Assembly: GCA_002686085.1 (NCBI GenBank)
Contig: NZAC01000001.1
Location: forward strand, 90,743 to 154,742
Direction: 5' to 3'
DNA: 64,000 nt
Origin: Roseibacillus sp.
GTDB lineage: Bacteria > Verrucomicrobiota > Verrucomicrobiia > Verrucomicrobiales > Akkermansiaceae
The position numbers were made by a program, and so were the translations under genes. Positions 36,771 through 45,795 of this stretch are shown in pieces. The notes beneath the pieces were generated by a model, which did not search any database, was not told where the DNA came from, and saw only the letters and a list, made by a program, of their open reading frames with translations. Within the stretch, counting starts at the first letter, position 1. Each line of letters starts with the position of its first letter.

Positions 36771-38000
36771 ATGATGTTCTTTGCACCCCGTTTCAGGCTA
36801 GAGATCTTGTGGTCAGCTGGATGGGCCTTGATCCTCTTTACTGTCGTTGTGGCTCAAGAGGTCGAGGCAGAGAAGCGGGCCACGGACACGGATTACTATT
36901 TTAATGGGCAGATCAGCCGGGAAGTGCTCGAGAATTATCTCTCCCGGAGTGCAACAGTGGCATCACTGCTTCATTTGACCTCCGCCGATGACTTGCGAAT
37001 GATGCAAAACACCGGCGTCAAGTTCGCCGGTCGAGTAATCTGGATGTGGGGTAAAGAGTCGAGGATCGATGAATTGATTAAAAGGGCTCGACCCTTTGTA
37101 AAGAAACTGCATGAGATGGATCCTGATCTTGTCCTGCAGGGAGCAATTTTCGAGGTGGTAACTACCGACGTCGATAAGATCGCTATTCCGGAGGCGGTGT
37201 TCCGAGAGTTTGGGTTGCCTGTAGAGGTACGGAACTTCCGATACAAAAAGATGCTCTATGGGTTCCGGCACAGGCATAACCACTGGTATAAGGACGCTTC
37301 AGTGCCGGATATGAGCCGTCTGGAGACGAGGATGTGGTTCTTTTATGTTGCGAAGCGCTGGATCGATCTCGGGTTGGAGGGAATTCATATCGGACAGGTA
37401 GCACTTATGGATGATTGGGACCGTGACCACCGCCATTGGCGTGATCTGCTATCGCGCATCCGGGCCTATGCCAGACTGAAAGCCCGCCGTCACTTGGTCC
37501 TCATCGATGCCCATGTTCCCAGTGGCGGGATCGTGCACGAAGGGCATCTAATGTTTGATTTTCACTCCTTTCCCTGTCGCCCCAAGGCTCTAGCGGGGAA
37601 GCCGTATGAGGCGGTATTAGAAAAGGGCTACAGCGACTCGATTTATGGTCGTAGCAAGGGTGGCTTGACGCCAAGTGGATGGCATTGTGCCTCCCTTCCT
37701 TACATTGTCGAAATTGATAATTTTGGCCCTTCTGACCACCCGGGAGAATACCGATCCGGTGCTCCAATCCATGTCTGGGGCTGGGATGAGATCAATTGGT
37801 TCATGAAACAGCCCGAAGGCTATCGGAATGATTGGCTGCGTTACGCATACAGCTGGGTCCGTAAAAATGACCCCAACGGGTTCTTTCAGCTGCCGTTGCG
37901 CCGGTTTGAACACTATACTGCGAGTATGAATCCTCCGCAAGGGAAGCGGCAGGAAGAGACAATCAAGGCCATCTGGGCTGGAATAAGGAAAGGACCTTAA
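36771..38000 (+). CDS. Secreted protein of unknown family (possible TIM-barrel glycoside hydrolase-like)
   Basis: The 409-residue protein has a signal peptide (about 1-33, WSAGWALILFTVVVAQEVEA). The body alternates helices and short hydrophobic strands (RVIWMWG, LVLQGAIFEV, GIHIGQVALMDDWDRDHRHW, HLVLIDAHVP, LMFDFHSFPC, IHVWGWDEINWF), a pattern consistent with a (beta/alpha)8 barrel. I do not recognise the family and make no functional claim beyond that. Preceded by two hairpin repeats; followed closely by a small membrane protein gene. Confidence 0.65.
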   Translation: MMFFAPRFRLEILWSAGWALILFTVVVAQEVEAEKRATDTDYYFNGQISREVLENYLSRSATVASLLHLTSADDLRMMQNTGVKFAGRVIWMWGKESRIDELIKRARPFVKKLHEMDPDLVLQGAIFEVVTTDVDKIAIPEAVFREFGLPVEVRNFRYKKMLYGFRHRHNHWYKDASVPDMSRLETRMWFFYVAKRWIDLGLEGIHIGQVALMDDWDRDHRHWRDLLSRIRAYARLKARRHLVLIDAHVPSGGIVHEGHLMFDFHSFPCRPKALAGKPYEAVLEKGYSDSIYGRSKGGLTPSGWHCASLPYIVEIDNFGPSDHPGEYRSGAPIHVWGWDEINWFMKQPEGYRNDWLRYAYSWVRKNDPNGFFQLPLRRFEHYTASMNPPQGKRQEETIKAIWAGIRKGP

Positions 38001-38029
38001 GGTAAGGACAACCCTGACTTTTGTTCTGG

Positions 38030-38383
38030 ATGGAATATTTCGTTACATCGCCTCTGCTGGACCTGATTGTGTTAACAGTCCTGATGTTCATCTTCGCGAG
38101 GCATGAGGCTGACTGGGAGCCCGGTTGCTCTCGGTCCGCGATGTTCCTCACCTTACTTAATCCCAAGGTTGCGATTATCTTTTGGCCGCAATGTGTTCTG
38201 TGCAGGGTTCTCGTCGGAGGGGACTTGATCCCGCCCATCCTTGCCCTGCTGATTTTCGTTTTACCCCTCGCCCCCCTGCTCTACCGTTTTTGTTACGTCC
38301 CGTGGCGTAAAGCGTTCACGATTGCCGGTTCCATGGGTGCCTACATGACCTTGGTTACGATTGCTCTGCGTAATCTGAATTAG
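38030..38383 (+). CDS. Small membrane protein
   Basis: The 117-residue protein has about four hydrophobic segments (10-25, 38-56, 68-82, 95-113). Start taken as ATG 38030, since a stop codon lies a few codons upstream; an in-frame TTG at 38021 is possible. No recognised family. It starts 29 nt after the preceding gene and may be co-transcribed. Confidence 0.5.
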   Translation: MEYFVTSPLLDLIVLTVLMFIFARHEADWEPGCSRSAMFLTLLNPKVAIIFWPQCVLCRVLVGGDLIPPILALLIFVLPLAPLLYRFCYVPWRKAFTIAGSMGAYMTLVTIALRNLN

Positions 38384-38578
38384 GACCGGGTGGTATCGGT
38401 CAGCAGGCCAGGTGTTGGTATTTTTGTTGCCGATTCGGCGCCTGTTTTTGAGGGCAAGCGTCGCGCCCACTCATAAGGAACGGGTTTTAACAGTGAGGGA
38501 CTGTGGTTGCCAGCCCGAGCGGACCAGAAGAGATCGCGAGGATCCGGCCCTGGCATGCTTGGGCTCTCTGCGGCAGGA

Positions 38579-39010
38579 TTAACCGAAGTGCGATGCGATT
38601 TGCACCGCGATGAGTGCCGGGTCAAGCTCGCCTCCCCCTGTCTGCTGCGCAGTGGAGACTGCAGTTGCAGCAGCCTCAATCTGCTCCGTGCTATAGTCGA
38701 GCGAACGACCGATCTCGGCGAGAAGCTGCTTCTCGGCGTCATCGGCTTTCCCATCCGCCCAGACTGCAGAGGCCATGAAAACGAGGAAGAGCGCGCGTTT
38801 GAAAGGATCTGTAGGCAGGGAGCTCTCCCCAGAGTCAGGCTCATTGAGGATAGTGTCGATGTCCCCCTCCCCGATTCCGAGTCGGGAGGCGATATCCCGC
38901 AGGAGGGAAAGCTCGCTCTCATCGACATTACCGTCGGCTTTCATGATGGCTACGGCTTTGGCGAGCATTGTTTCCGCTTCCATGGTTTCCGGTGATTTGA
39001 ATTCTCCCAT
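38579..39010 (-). CDS. TerB/DUF533-like helical protein
   Basis: The 143-residue protein from ATG 39010 (MGEFKSPETMEA) shows two copies of the TerB-type motif, ADGNVDESELSLLRDIASRLG and ADGKADDAEKQLLAEIGRSL, an all-helical fold with acidic metal-binding-like loops. TerB proteins are linked to tellurite resistance and membrane stress, but no other ter gene is present, so the name is structural only. Confidence 0.75.
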   Translation of the reverse strand: MGEFKSPETMEAETMLAKAVAIMKADGNVDESELSLLRDIASRLGIGEGDIDTILNEPDSGESSLPTDPFKRALFLVFMASAVWADGKADDAEKQLLAEIGRSLDYSTEQIEAAATAVSTAQQTGGGELDPALIAVQIASHFG

Positions 39011-39173
39011 AAATAAATAGTCTCTCGGAAATGATCTAATGCCGTGAGAAGGCGGTGCCAAGGCTAGAATCGGTGCCGGAGGGAGAAGTGCCGCCTTGAT
39101 TCCATCTTTTGGTGACTCATCGAACGCAATTTGATCCTTGGATTGGGGCGTTGAATTCCGTTAGACCTTTTTT

Positions 39174-40163
39174 ATGAGAAAAGCGCTAATGGTTATTCTC
39201 CTGGTCGCATTGGGTGGCTGTGGGGAGAAAAAGACACCTGCAGTAAGTGGCAACGAAGTCCCTAACAGCCCCGCAGTAGTTCCGGTGACTCCCCAGGTGA
39301 TCGTCGAGGAAAAAACTCTTGCTGAGTTCATCAAGAACAAGCGGGTGTATATTGGTGTTGGGGCCGAAACTGGTTTCGGACAGTTCTATGGGAATGGAAC
39401 CTGGCAGACTGGGTCCGTTGTGAATGGGGTGGCCACCACATCGGGAGGCTCAGATGAAAAAGGCAAGTATGAGGTCGATGAGTTAACTATTACCCTTATT
39501 TCAGAGGATGGAGGAGAGGATCTGTTGGATTTCTCCTCTCCTGAGCCAGTTGCGGACGACAAACTCACCATCACTAAGGAAACCGGAGATCAGGAAATTG
39601 TCACCATCATCAAAATTGAGGAGGCCGGAATTGTGCAGGTAGTGTCATCTGCCTCAAAGGGTGAGAAGGACGCCAATCTAGAGCAACAAGGAGCGAGCGC
39701 TGCGGATGTCGCCATTAATTTCATCGTGGGGGGAGATGCTGCTTCCATGCGCTCCTATCTTGACAAAGGAGGAGATGTGAATGGTGAGGATAAAGATGGA
39801 AATACCCTTCTTGCAGTTACGGCGACCTTTGGTCGTTCCGATATCGCCAAGATGCTGGTTGCGGCGGAAGCTGACCTTAATCGAAAAAACAAGGATGGCT
39901 CTACGGCTCTGATGACTGCCGCCTTCCTGGGTGAGGTAGAAGTGGTCAAGCTTCTCGTGGAGGCAGGGGCGGATGCTTCGCTCCGCAATAATACCAATAC
40001 GACTGCCCTCGAAGCGGCAGAGCTTTCATGGGCAGAGGCGAAAGGGATTTTGGATTTTCTTAATGCGCTTATTTTTGTGCCGACTGGACAGCCCCTCGAC
40101 ATGGAGAAGGTCAAGGCCGGGAGAGTCGCGGCAGCGGACATCCTCAAAGGTGTCGGGGATTAA
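39174..40163 (+). CDS. Ankyrin-repeat lipoprotein
   Basis: The 329-residue protein has a lipoprotein signal (MRKALMVILLVALGGC; Cys16), a beta-rich region (about 45-150) and three to four ankyrin repeats (about 180-300), for example DGNTLLAVTATFGRSDIAK, then DGSTALMTAAFLGEVEVVKLL. Probably periplasmic and protein-binding; partner unknown. Followed by a strong terminator. Confidence 0.8.
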   Translation: MRKALMVILLVALGGCGEKKTPAVSGNEVPNSPAVVPVTPQVIVEEKTLAEFIKNKRVYIGVGAETGFGQFYGNGTWQTGSVVNGVATTSGGSDEKGKYEVDELTITLISEDGGEDLLDFSSPEPVADDKLTITKETGDQEIVTIIKIEEAGIVQVVSSASKGEKDANLEQQGASAADVAINFIVGGDAASMRSYLDKGGDVNGEDKDGNTLLAVTATFGRSDIAKMLVAAEADLNRKNKDGSTALMTAAFLGEVEVVKLLVEAGADASLRNNTNTTALEAAELSWAEAKGILDFLNALIFVPTGQPLDMEKVKAGRVAAADILKGVGD

Positions 40164-40185
40164 CGGGCCCCTTGACGGCACAAAA

Positions 40186-40225
40186 AGCGGATTGCCCACT
40201 CCATCTCCGGAGCCGGCAATCCGCT
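40186..40225. terminator. Bidirectional intrinsic terminator
   Basis: Perfect 11-bp stem (AGCGGATTGCC / GGCAATCCGCT) with an 18-nt loop, flanked by A/T-rich stretches, between the convergent ankyrin and Cys-rich lipoprotein genes. Confidence 0.8.
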
Positions 40226-40287
40226 TGGTAAAAAGTGCGGGAGTGCACTCCGGGGCTTGAGCCGGCGGAGGTTCCCTTTAATTATCC

Positions 40288-40425
40288 TTACTTGGCGCTC
40301 TCAGCGGCACAGCAAGATCCATCGGAGCCGCAGCAGGAGGCAGCAGTGCTCGCACAGGAGCTGAAGGAAAATGCGGCCATGGAGACAGCGCCGACAAGGA
40401 CAAGTACTTTTGCAATACGCTTCAT
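40288..40425 (-). CDS. Tiny Cys-rich lipoprotein
   Basis: The 45-residue protein from ATG 40425 (MKRIAKVLVLVGAVSMAAF) has a lipoprotein signal ending FSSC and a mature part of about 20 residues containing SCCGSDGSCC. The two CC pairs suggest thiol or metal chemistry (inference). The upstream frame to 40551 lacks homology and is excluded. Confidence 0.6.
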   Translation of the reverse strand: MKRIAKVLVLVGAVSMAAFSFSSCASTAASCCGSDGSCCAAESAK

Positions 40426-40589
40426 AATCAAACAATCCCTAGCCCCTCTGGCCCCCTGAGGCAATCGCAAACCTAACCCACGCTGATCCCTCTCAGCAGC
40501 TGACCCTCGCAGCGCGCCGCATTGTCCTTTCTCGCAAGCACTCGTATGCAAGACTCTCAGGGAGGACGTAAGTCACTTGTGGTTAGGTG

Positions 40590-41561
40590 TTAGCGTTGGA
40601 ATGCTCGATTCTGCTGAAAGAGAATAGAGGAACGGGTGCTCGACAAGAGCCCAAGGTAATGAAAATACGCCACAAGATACTGAAGGCAAAGGGCAAGACC
40701 CCCCAGCAAAGCGAGAAGGTAATTGATTCCGACATTAATAATCGGTTCTAAAAGGAGATTGGCGACTGTGAATCCGAGCAACCCAAATTTCCACCAGACC
40801 CTTCTCATAAGTGAAATGGCGTCGGCTGCAGGCAGCCCCAAAGAGAGGGACACTCTCTTCAGGTAGCCCCCCATGAGAGCCAAATTGATCATGCCCGCAA
40901 TCGGCTGTAGGAAGATCAGGGCAAAAAAGAACGCCACGGCCCACAAGGCACCACCAAAAGAGAGGAATCCCACAAGAAATTCGAGGTTGTCATTCATCGC
41001 GAGCGTGAGGATTGCGGAGGCTCCAATCAGTGCCGTGATTAAGGGGAGTAATTGAATAGTGAGGGCCACTCCAAGGAGTGCCCGCGCGGCCCCATCGCGG
41101 GGCGCTCCAAATCCCATGGAGTAACCGATCAGTTTAACCAGGAAGAAGAGAATGCCCCCCCCGACAAGAGAGGCAGAGAGGTAGCCGATGAAAGGAAGAG
41201 TGTCAGGTGACAGCTTCGGCCCAATCAGCGAGATAAATACTTGTAACACTACGGCAAGGAATCCAAGAAGGGAGCCAAGGCGGATGAGCCAAAGCGCTCG
41301 GGCCGTAGTCTGGTATCCCGGATGTAGAACTGTAGATGGCGTTTGGCTGGGAGAGGTGATGCTCGGTGCATGGGCCTCGCACTGAACTATTGGAAATAAT
41401 CCCTCTACCGAAGATGCAGGAATCCATGACTCAACCCTTTCGGTCCAAACAAGGTCCTCTGGAGCAAGGCTTCCGACGAGCGCGTAGCGTTGTATCTGCT
41501 CGGCAGTGTATGGGCCAATCTTCTCGTCCCCTTCTCCTTTGATATACCATTGCTCGCTCAT
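40590..41561 (-). CDS. GYF_2-domain membrane protein
   Basis: The 323-residue protein starts at ATG 41561 (MSEQWYIKGEG). It has an N-terminal GYF_2-type domain (about 1-55, with WYI, GPYTAEQI and the typical Trp-rich WTERVESWIP) of the kind common in verrucomicrobial membrane proteins, a linker, and six to seven TM helices (about 90-310). The cytosolic domain may bind Pro-rich or other peptides; function unknown. Confidence 0.75.
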   Translation of the reverse strand: MSEQWYIKGEGDEKIGPYTAEQIQRYALVGSLAPEDLVWTERVESWIPASSVEGLFPIVQCEAHAPSITSPSQTPSTVLHPGYQTTARALWLIRLGSLLGFLAVVLQVFISLIGPKLSPDTLPFIGYLSASLVGGGILFFLVKLIGYSMGFGAPRDGAARALLGVALTIQLLPLITALIGASAILTLAMNDNLEFLVGFLSFGGALWAVAFFFALIFLQPIAGMINLALMGGYLKRVSLSLGLPAADAISLMRRVWWKFGLLGFTVANLLLEPIINVGINYLLALLGGLALCLQYLVAYFHYLGLLSSTRSSILFQQNRAFQR

Positions 41562-41853
41562 GATGTCCGGGTGGTGATGTTCTCGTAGCGTGGGAGGGAG
41601 CTGATCCATCTCCCAATAAGATATGTGAAAATCCTCGTGCGGAAGTAGAAGCCACACTGAAAAAAGACCTTTTGCCTGCTGGCCCGACAAAACTCACGGA
41701 CACCTAGGGTGGGTAGCACTTCCACGATAAAAAATTCAGCAATGAGCTTAACCCGCGGAACCGGTCCGAGGGATTACAAACTTATCCCTTATTTATAACG
41801 CTGACCGAGGGGCGCGGAGTCGTTGCGGAATGACTGAAGGAGCAAGCCTCAGG

Positions 41854-43161
41854 TCAGTCTGTCGACTTCTTCTTCGGCTCGGAGTGGGTCCGGCCCGACA
41901 GGCGGTAGAGGTGCGTGGCGGTTCGAATGATAAAGGCGCTTCTGTCAACGACGGCCGGGGTGGCCATCAATTGCTCTTCGCTAAGAGAGTTTGTGCTGAC
42001 GACATTGAAGTCTCTGCCCGCTGAGATCACTGTGCAGACAGAATCTTCGCCGAAGAAATAAATCAGACCGTTCGCATAGATGGGCGATGCGGAATAGGCG
42101 CCCTTCAGTCGATTTTGCCAGCACACTTTCCCGCTTGAGCCTTCAAGGCAGCTGGCAATTCCATTGCGGGTGACCACGAAAAGGAGCCCGTTGACAAAGA
42201 GAGGTGAGGATCTTTCGGGCATGCGCTTGGTTTCCCGCCACACAATATGGGAATCAGTGACATCGCCGGTTCCATCGGGTCGGATTGCCCAGAGTTCCGG
42301 GTCATCCCGATCAATCAGAGCAAACAGGAGGCCGTCGCCATAAACTGGCCGGGGTGCAATTGACCAACCGCGGTGTCTCATTTTCCATAATTCCTTTCCC
42401 GTGACCGGGTCATAGGAAAAAAGGCCCCTGCCCCCGACTCCGACGAGTTGGGTCTTCTTGCCACGGGGAATCAGGACAGGCATGCCATAGGCTTTTCGGT
42501 GATGGACCGGGATCGCGCTGTAGTCGATAGAGCGGTCGGTTTTCCACGCGGTCTCGCCAGTTAGCTTACGGAGGGCAATCACGTATTGCACATCCCTGCC
42601 ATCGACATGGAAAACGAGGTAGTCCCCCACCAGAGTCGGAGAACTTGCCGGCCCAGCGCCTTTCTCGTGATCACACTTCAGATCTCGTCTCTTCCAGAGA
42701 ATGGCTCCATTGCGCGTATCAATGCATGCCGTTCCATAGGTGCCGTAGTGGACGTAAACCCTGCCTTCCTCAATGGCGCAGGTCGGGGTCGCATAAGTGT
42801 TGGCGGACGTGATTAACATCGCAGAAGTCACATCAAAGACATGGATGTCATGGATGATCTTACCGGTATCCTTATCTACACAGATGGCGAAGAGCTTTCC
42901 CCCGTCCTTGGTGGCGGTGGTAATCCAGACTTGGTTGCCCCAGACCACTGGAGAGGACCACCCTCGGTCGTGAATCTGGGTTTTCCACGTGATATCACTT
43001 TCCTTCCATTCAACTGGCAGGTTTTTTGAGTCGCTATGGCCGTTTCCGGCGGGCCCCCGGAATTGCCACCAGGCGTCCTCTTTCGCGGTCAGTCCTGCGG
43101 TCCCAGCAAGAACCGCCAGCAGTATGGGCAACCGTCCCGCTGTTCGTGTCATGGACTTCAC
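41854..43161 (-). CDS. Secreted PQQ-like beta-propeller (BamB-type repeats)
   Basis: The 435-residue protein has a signal peptide (about 1-26, PILLAVLAGTAGLTA) and a beta-propeller of PQQ-like WD/W-motif blades (for example TGKELWKMRHRG, SSGKVCWQNRLK, SPVVWGNQVWITTATKDG). The opening WWQFRGPAGNGHS is typical of many planctomycete/verrucomicrobial secreted propellers. No catalytic residues of quinoprotein dehydrogenases were identified. Divergent from the esterase gene, with about 100 nt between starts. Confidence 0.85.
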   Translation of the reverse strand: MKSMTRTAGRLPILLAVLAGTAGLTAKEDAWWQFRGPAGNGHSDSKNLPVEWKESDITWKTQIHDRGWSSPVVWGNQVWITTATKDGGKLFAICVDKDTGKIIHDIHVFDVTSAMLITSANTYATPTCAIEEGRVYVHYGTYGTACIDTRNGAILWKRRDLKCDHEKGAGPASSPTLVGDYLVFHVDGRDVQYVIALRKLTGETAWKTDRSIDYSAIPVHHRKAYGMPVLIPRGKKTQLVGVGGRGLFSYDPVTGKELWKMRHRGWSIAPRPVYGDGLLFALIDRDDPELWAIRPDGTGDVTDSHIVWRETKRMPERSSPLFVNGLLFVVTRNGIASCLEGSSGKVCWQNRLKGAYSASPIYANGLIYFFGEDSVCTVISAGRDFNVVSTNSLSEEQLMATPAVVDRSAFIIRTATHLYRLSGRTHSEPKKKSTD

Positions 43162-43259
43162 AGAAGAGATATACAGGAATCAGAGAGGAGTCTCCAAGCT
43201 CGAAAGATCGCAGCTGTGCCGTCTTGCTTCCGGGGGGACTCGTGCTAACCAGAGAGATC

Positions 43260-44153
43260 ATGAAGTTCGCCTCAATAACTATCAGCCTGATCGTTCTGCT
43301 ACCCATTTGGGTTCTTTCCGCCGCTCCGGAAAGCTCAGTATCCGAGCCGATCACTGTGCCTCTTTGGGTGGGAGGTAAGGCTCCGAATGGTGACGGCACC
43401 TTCGATCCTAAAAACGCAGTCATGACCGTCCATAGGCCGGCAAAACCCAATGGGGCTGTGATCGTGATCTGTCCGGGGGGAGGATATGGAGGGGTTGTGA
43501 TCGGACCCGAGGGGCATGGGATAGCCAAGTGGCTAAATGAACACGGCATAACCGGGGCGGTCTTGCGGTATCGCCTTCCGCGTGGGCGTTCGTCGGTTCC
43601 TCTTCTCGACGTCCAGCAGGCCCTTCGGATTGTGCGCGCGCGGGGCCCAAAGGAATGGGGCTGTGATCCCAGCCGACTCGGAGTCATGGGTTTCTCTGCT
43701 GGAGGGCACCTTGCCTCTACTGCGGTGACACATTTCGATCAGGGGGACCCAAAGTCACCCTCGCCAGTCGGGCGAGTCAGTTGTCGACCAGATTTCGGTA
43801 TTCTTATCTATCCCGTAATTACCATGGGGGCCGGAACTCATGGCGGGTCTCGCCGAAACCTGCTGGGGGTGGACCCTCCAAAGGATCAAGTTGAGCTCTA
43901 CTCCAACGAGAAGCAGGTGACTCAAACCACCCCACCCTGCTATCTTGCCCATGCAAAGGATGACGGGCCGGTTCCACCGCTCAACAGTCGCCTTTTTCAT
44001 GAGGCACTCCGGTCTGCGGGCGTGGAATCTGAGTATCTCGAGCTGCCGAGTGGAGGGCACGGCTTAAATGGATACAAGGGGCCGATGTGGGAGGCCTGGC
44101 AGAATGGGGTCCTCACTTGGATGCGAAGGATCAAGGTTCTTGGCGGGGTTTGA
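43260..44153 (+). CDS. Secreted alpha/beta-hydrolase (acetyl-esterase/xylanase-type)
   Basis: The 297-residue protein starts at ATG 43260, with a signal peptide (1-21, ending VLSAAP). Catalytic nucleophile Ser146 in GFSAGG, oxyanion-type motif VICPGGGYGG (69-78), and the catalytic His in PSGGHGLNGY. Similar enzymes deacetylate plant polysaccharides; a role in polysaccharide use fits the secreted protein-rich context (inference). Confidence 0.85.
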   Translation: MKFASITISLIVLLPIWVLSAAPESSVSEPITVPLWVGGKAPNGDGTFDPKNAVMTVHRPAKPNGAVIVICPGGGYGGVVIGPEGHGIAKWLNEHGITGAVLRYRLPRGRSSVPLLDVQQALRIVRARGPKEWGCDPSRLGVMGFSAGGHLASTAVTHFDQGDPKSPSPVGRVSCRPDFGILIYPVITMGAGTHGGSRRNLLGVDPPKDQVELYSNEKQVTQTTPPCYLAHAKDDGPVPPLNSRLFHEALRSAGVESEYLELPSGGHGLNGYKGPMWEAWQNGVLTWMRRIKVLGGV

Positions 44154-44337
44154 GAGTCTAGGTTTCAGGGGCTGAAAAGGGGCTGCCCCCGCCCCCTGTG
44201 CTTCCTTTCCGTAAGACATTCTGGTAACAGAATAGAGTGGACCACTTGCTTTGCGGCCCGGATGGCGACTTTTGCCAAGGACACCAAGGAAAATGACCAA
44301 AAGACTCTTGTAAGGACTCGCGACCAGAACCAGCAAT

Positions 44338-45363
44338 ATGTGTATACCCCGAATCATCCTCCCCGTCATTACTCTGTCAGCATTCCTCGCGCTCCCGTCA
44401 GTTGGGAATGACACCGCCTTTGGTGGAACGGCGGCCAGCCCCTATCCGGTGCACACCAAGGAGATTCGCATGGCTTCAGAAAATATCACGATCCGGAGTG
44501 AGGCCTCAAGTAGCTCGTGGCTCTATACCTGCGACTTTGTCTTCGAGAACATGTCGAATGATCCGGTCACGATTATGATGGGCATGCCCTTCTTTACGAT
44601 GGGTGACGAGGAGAATGGCGAGTTCAACGCGGTTTTGCCAACAGACGAGCAAGCGGTAGCTGTGGGTAAGCCACTCGTGTGGAAGTTTACCGCGGCGGTT
44701 GACGGAAAGGCGGTTCGAGTGACCGAGGGAAAACCCACTGTCAATCCGGATCTGCTCGGGTCGGATTACAAGGTCGCCTATACATGGCCCATGCACTTCG
44801 CAGGAGGAGCAACCCGAAAAGTCCGCAATACCTATAAACTGGCTTACACGAGTAGTGCCGGGGACAACTTTCTCGACTATATTCTGAAAACCGGCGGGCT
44901 TTGGCATAACGGCAAAATCGGGAGGTCGCGTCTCACCGTCATTCTCGACGATGGACGCTACATCCTTCCAGTCGATGACAAGCCGCGCGATGCAACAATG
45001 GCAGGGACCATCACCCCCGGCGGATACAAGGTAAGCAGCAAGGGAGAGCAGGTCGTTATTGAATGGGACCTCAAGAACTTCGCGCCTACCCAGGACCTGC
45101 AGGTCGTGCTGCGCGACCGCGAACTGTTCATCATGGATCAGGTAGAGAAAAAGTCTCCGGCTGAGATGACGCGCTCGCAGCTGAGAAAGCTCCGGAATTT
45201 TCCCTACGCAGCGCACGGCTACGTCTTCAAGGACCAATCCCTCCGGGACTACTACGCAACCCTCTGGTATCCCATGGCCAATCCGGACTTCAAGGAGGCC
45301 GATCTTTCCGAGCGATCCAAGGAGTTGATTTCCACTGTGAAACGGCTGGAGGCGACCAAGTAG
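44338..45363 (+). CDS. Secreted DUF4424-like protein
   Basis: The 341-residue protein has a short signal peptide (about 1-22) followed by NDTAFGGTAASPYPVHTKEIRMASENITI, a pattern of DUF4424-type periplasmic proteins, and a beta-rich body with WLYTCDFVFENMSNDPVTI. Function unknown. It ends in Lys-rich, helical residues. Confidence 0.6.
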   Translation: MCIPRIILPVITLSAFLALPSVGNDTAFGGTAASPYPVHTKEIRMASENITIRSEASSSSWLYTCDFVFENMSNDPVTIMMGMPFFTMGDEENGEFNAVLPTDEQAVAVGKPLVWKFTAAVDGKAVRVTEGKPTVNPDLLGSDYKVAYTWPMHFAGGATRKVRNTYKLAYTSSAGDNFLDYILKTGGLWHNGKIGRSRLTVILDDGRYILPVDDKPRDATMAGTITPGGYKVSSKGEQVVIEWDLKNFAPTQDLQVVLRDRELFIMDQVEKKSPAEMTRSQLRKLRNFPYAAHGYVFKDQSLRDYYATLWYPMANPDFKEADLSERSKELISTVKRLEATK

Positions 45364-45795
45364 CTCCGTCCGAGATCGCTCGCGAGGAAAGAATCGATTC
45401 TGTCCTTGGGCGGGTGTGCGACATCCCTCTTCCATTGGTCAGCAGATGGTCAATAAGTGTAGTGGTCGCTTGAGGAGAGGGGTCGCTGGGTGGGATAAGG
45501 AGTCGGTGCCTGAACCAAGATGGGCATCCAGCTCTCGTGCCGCCCCCACCGCATTCTTTAATCTGTACGGGTTACCTAAACCCATTTTGATATAGCGGAG
45601 GATTGCTGATTCCATTAATGTATTGGAATTAGGAACATTGTCCGATGGTTGCCGGGATCACCCTGAGGTGAGCTCGTTTTCCGGGTCAGGTTCGCGTCAG
45701 TAATCCTGCGGGATTTGGGTGCGGACACCGCTACTTCAGTTGGATAGTGTCCCTGCGGAATTCCGCGCCCACCCCACCCCACCCCCTTACACCCA
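45364..45795. other. Intergenic region upstream of the giant CotH/lamin-tail gene
   Basis: About 430 bases without a credible gene. It contains a small inverted repeat near 45610-45630 (ATTCCA...TGGAAT) and a run of C-tracts at its end (see the regulatory entry). No RNA gene recognised. Confidence 0.45.
45768..45786 (-). promoter_or_regulatory. Potential G-quadruplex tract just before the CotH giant gene
   Basis: The plus strand has CCC-A-CCCC-A-CCCC-A-CCCCC, so the minus (template) strand has four G-runs of 3-5 with single-T loops, the classical quadruplex pattern. It ends 9 nt before ATG 45796, where a ribosome-binding site would be; no Shine-Dalgarno sequence is present. Confidence 0.6.

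Noticed and set aside
38380..38928. 182-codon minus-strand frame overlapping the TerB-like gene.
   Set aside because: Ser/Pro/Arg-rich shadow composition and no conserved motif. The part beyond the TerB-like stop (38380-38578) is possible coding sequence, but nothing supports it.
40240..40251. Perfect palindrome GGAGTGCACTCC.
   Set aside because: Short, next to a terminator and without a nearby promoter; may be chance or part of the terminator region.
44506..45435. 309-codon minus-strand frame.
   Set aside because: Antisense to the DUF4424-like gene, which has a signal peptide and family motifs; the minus-strand frame has neither.
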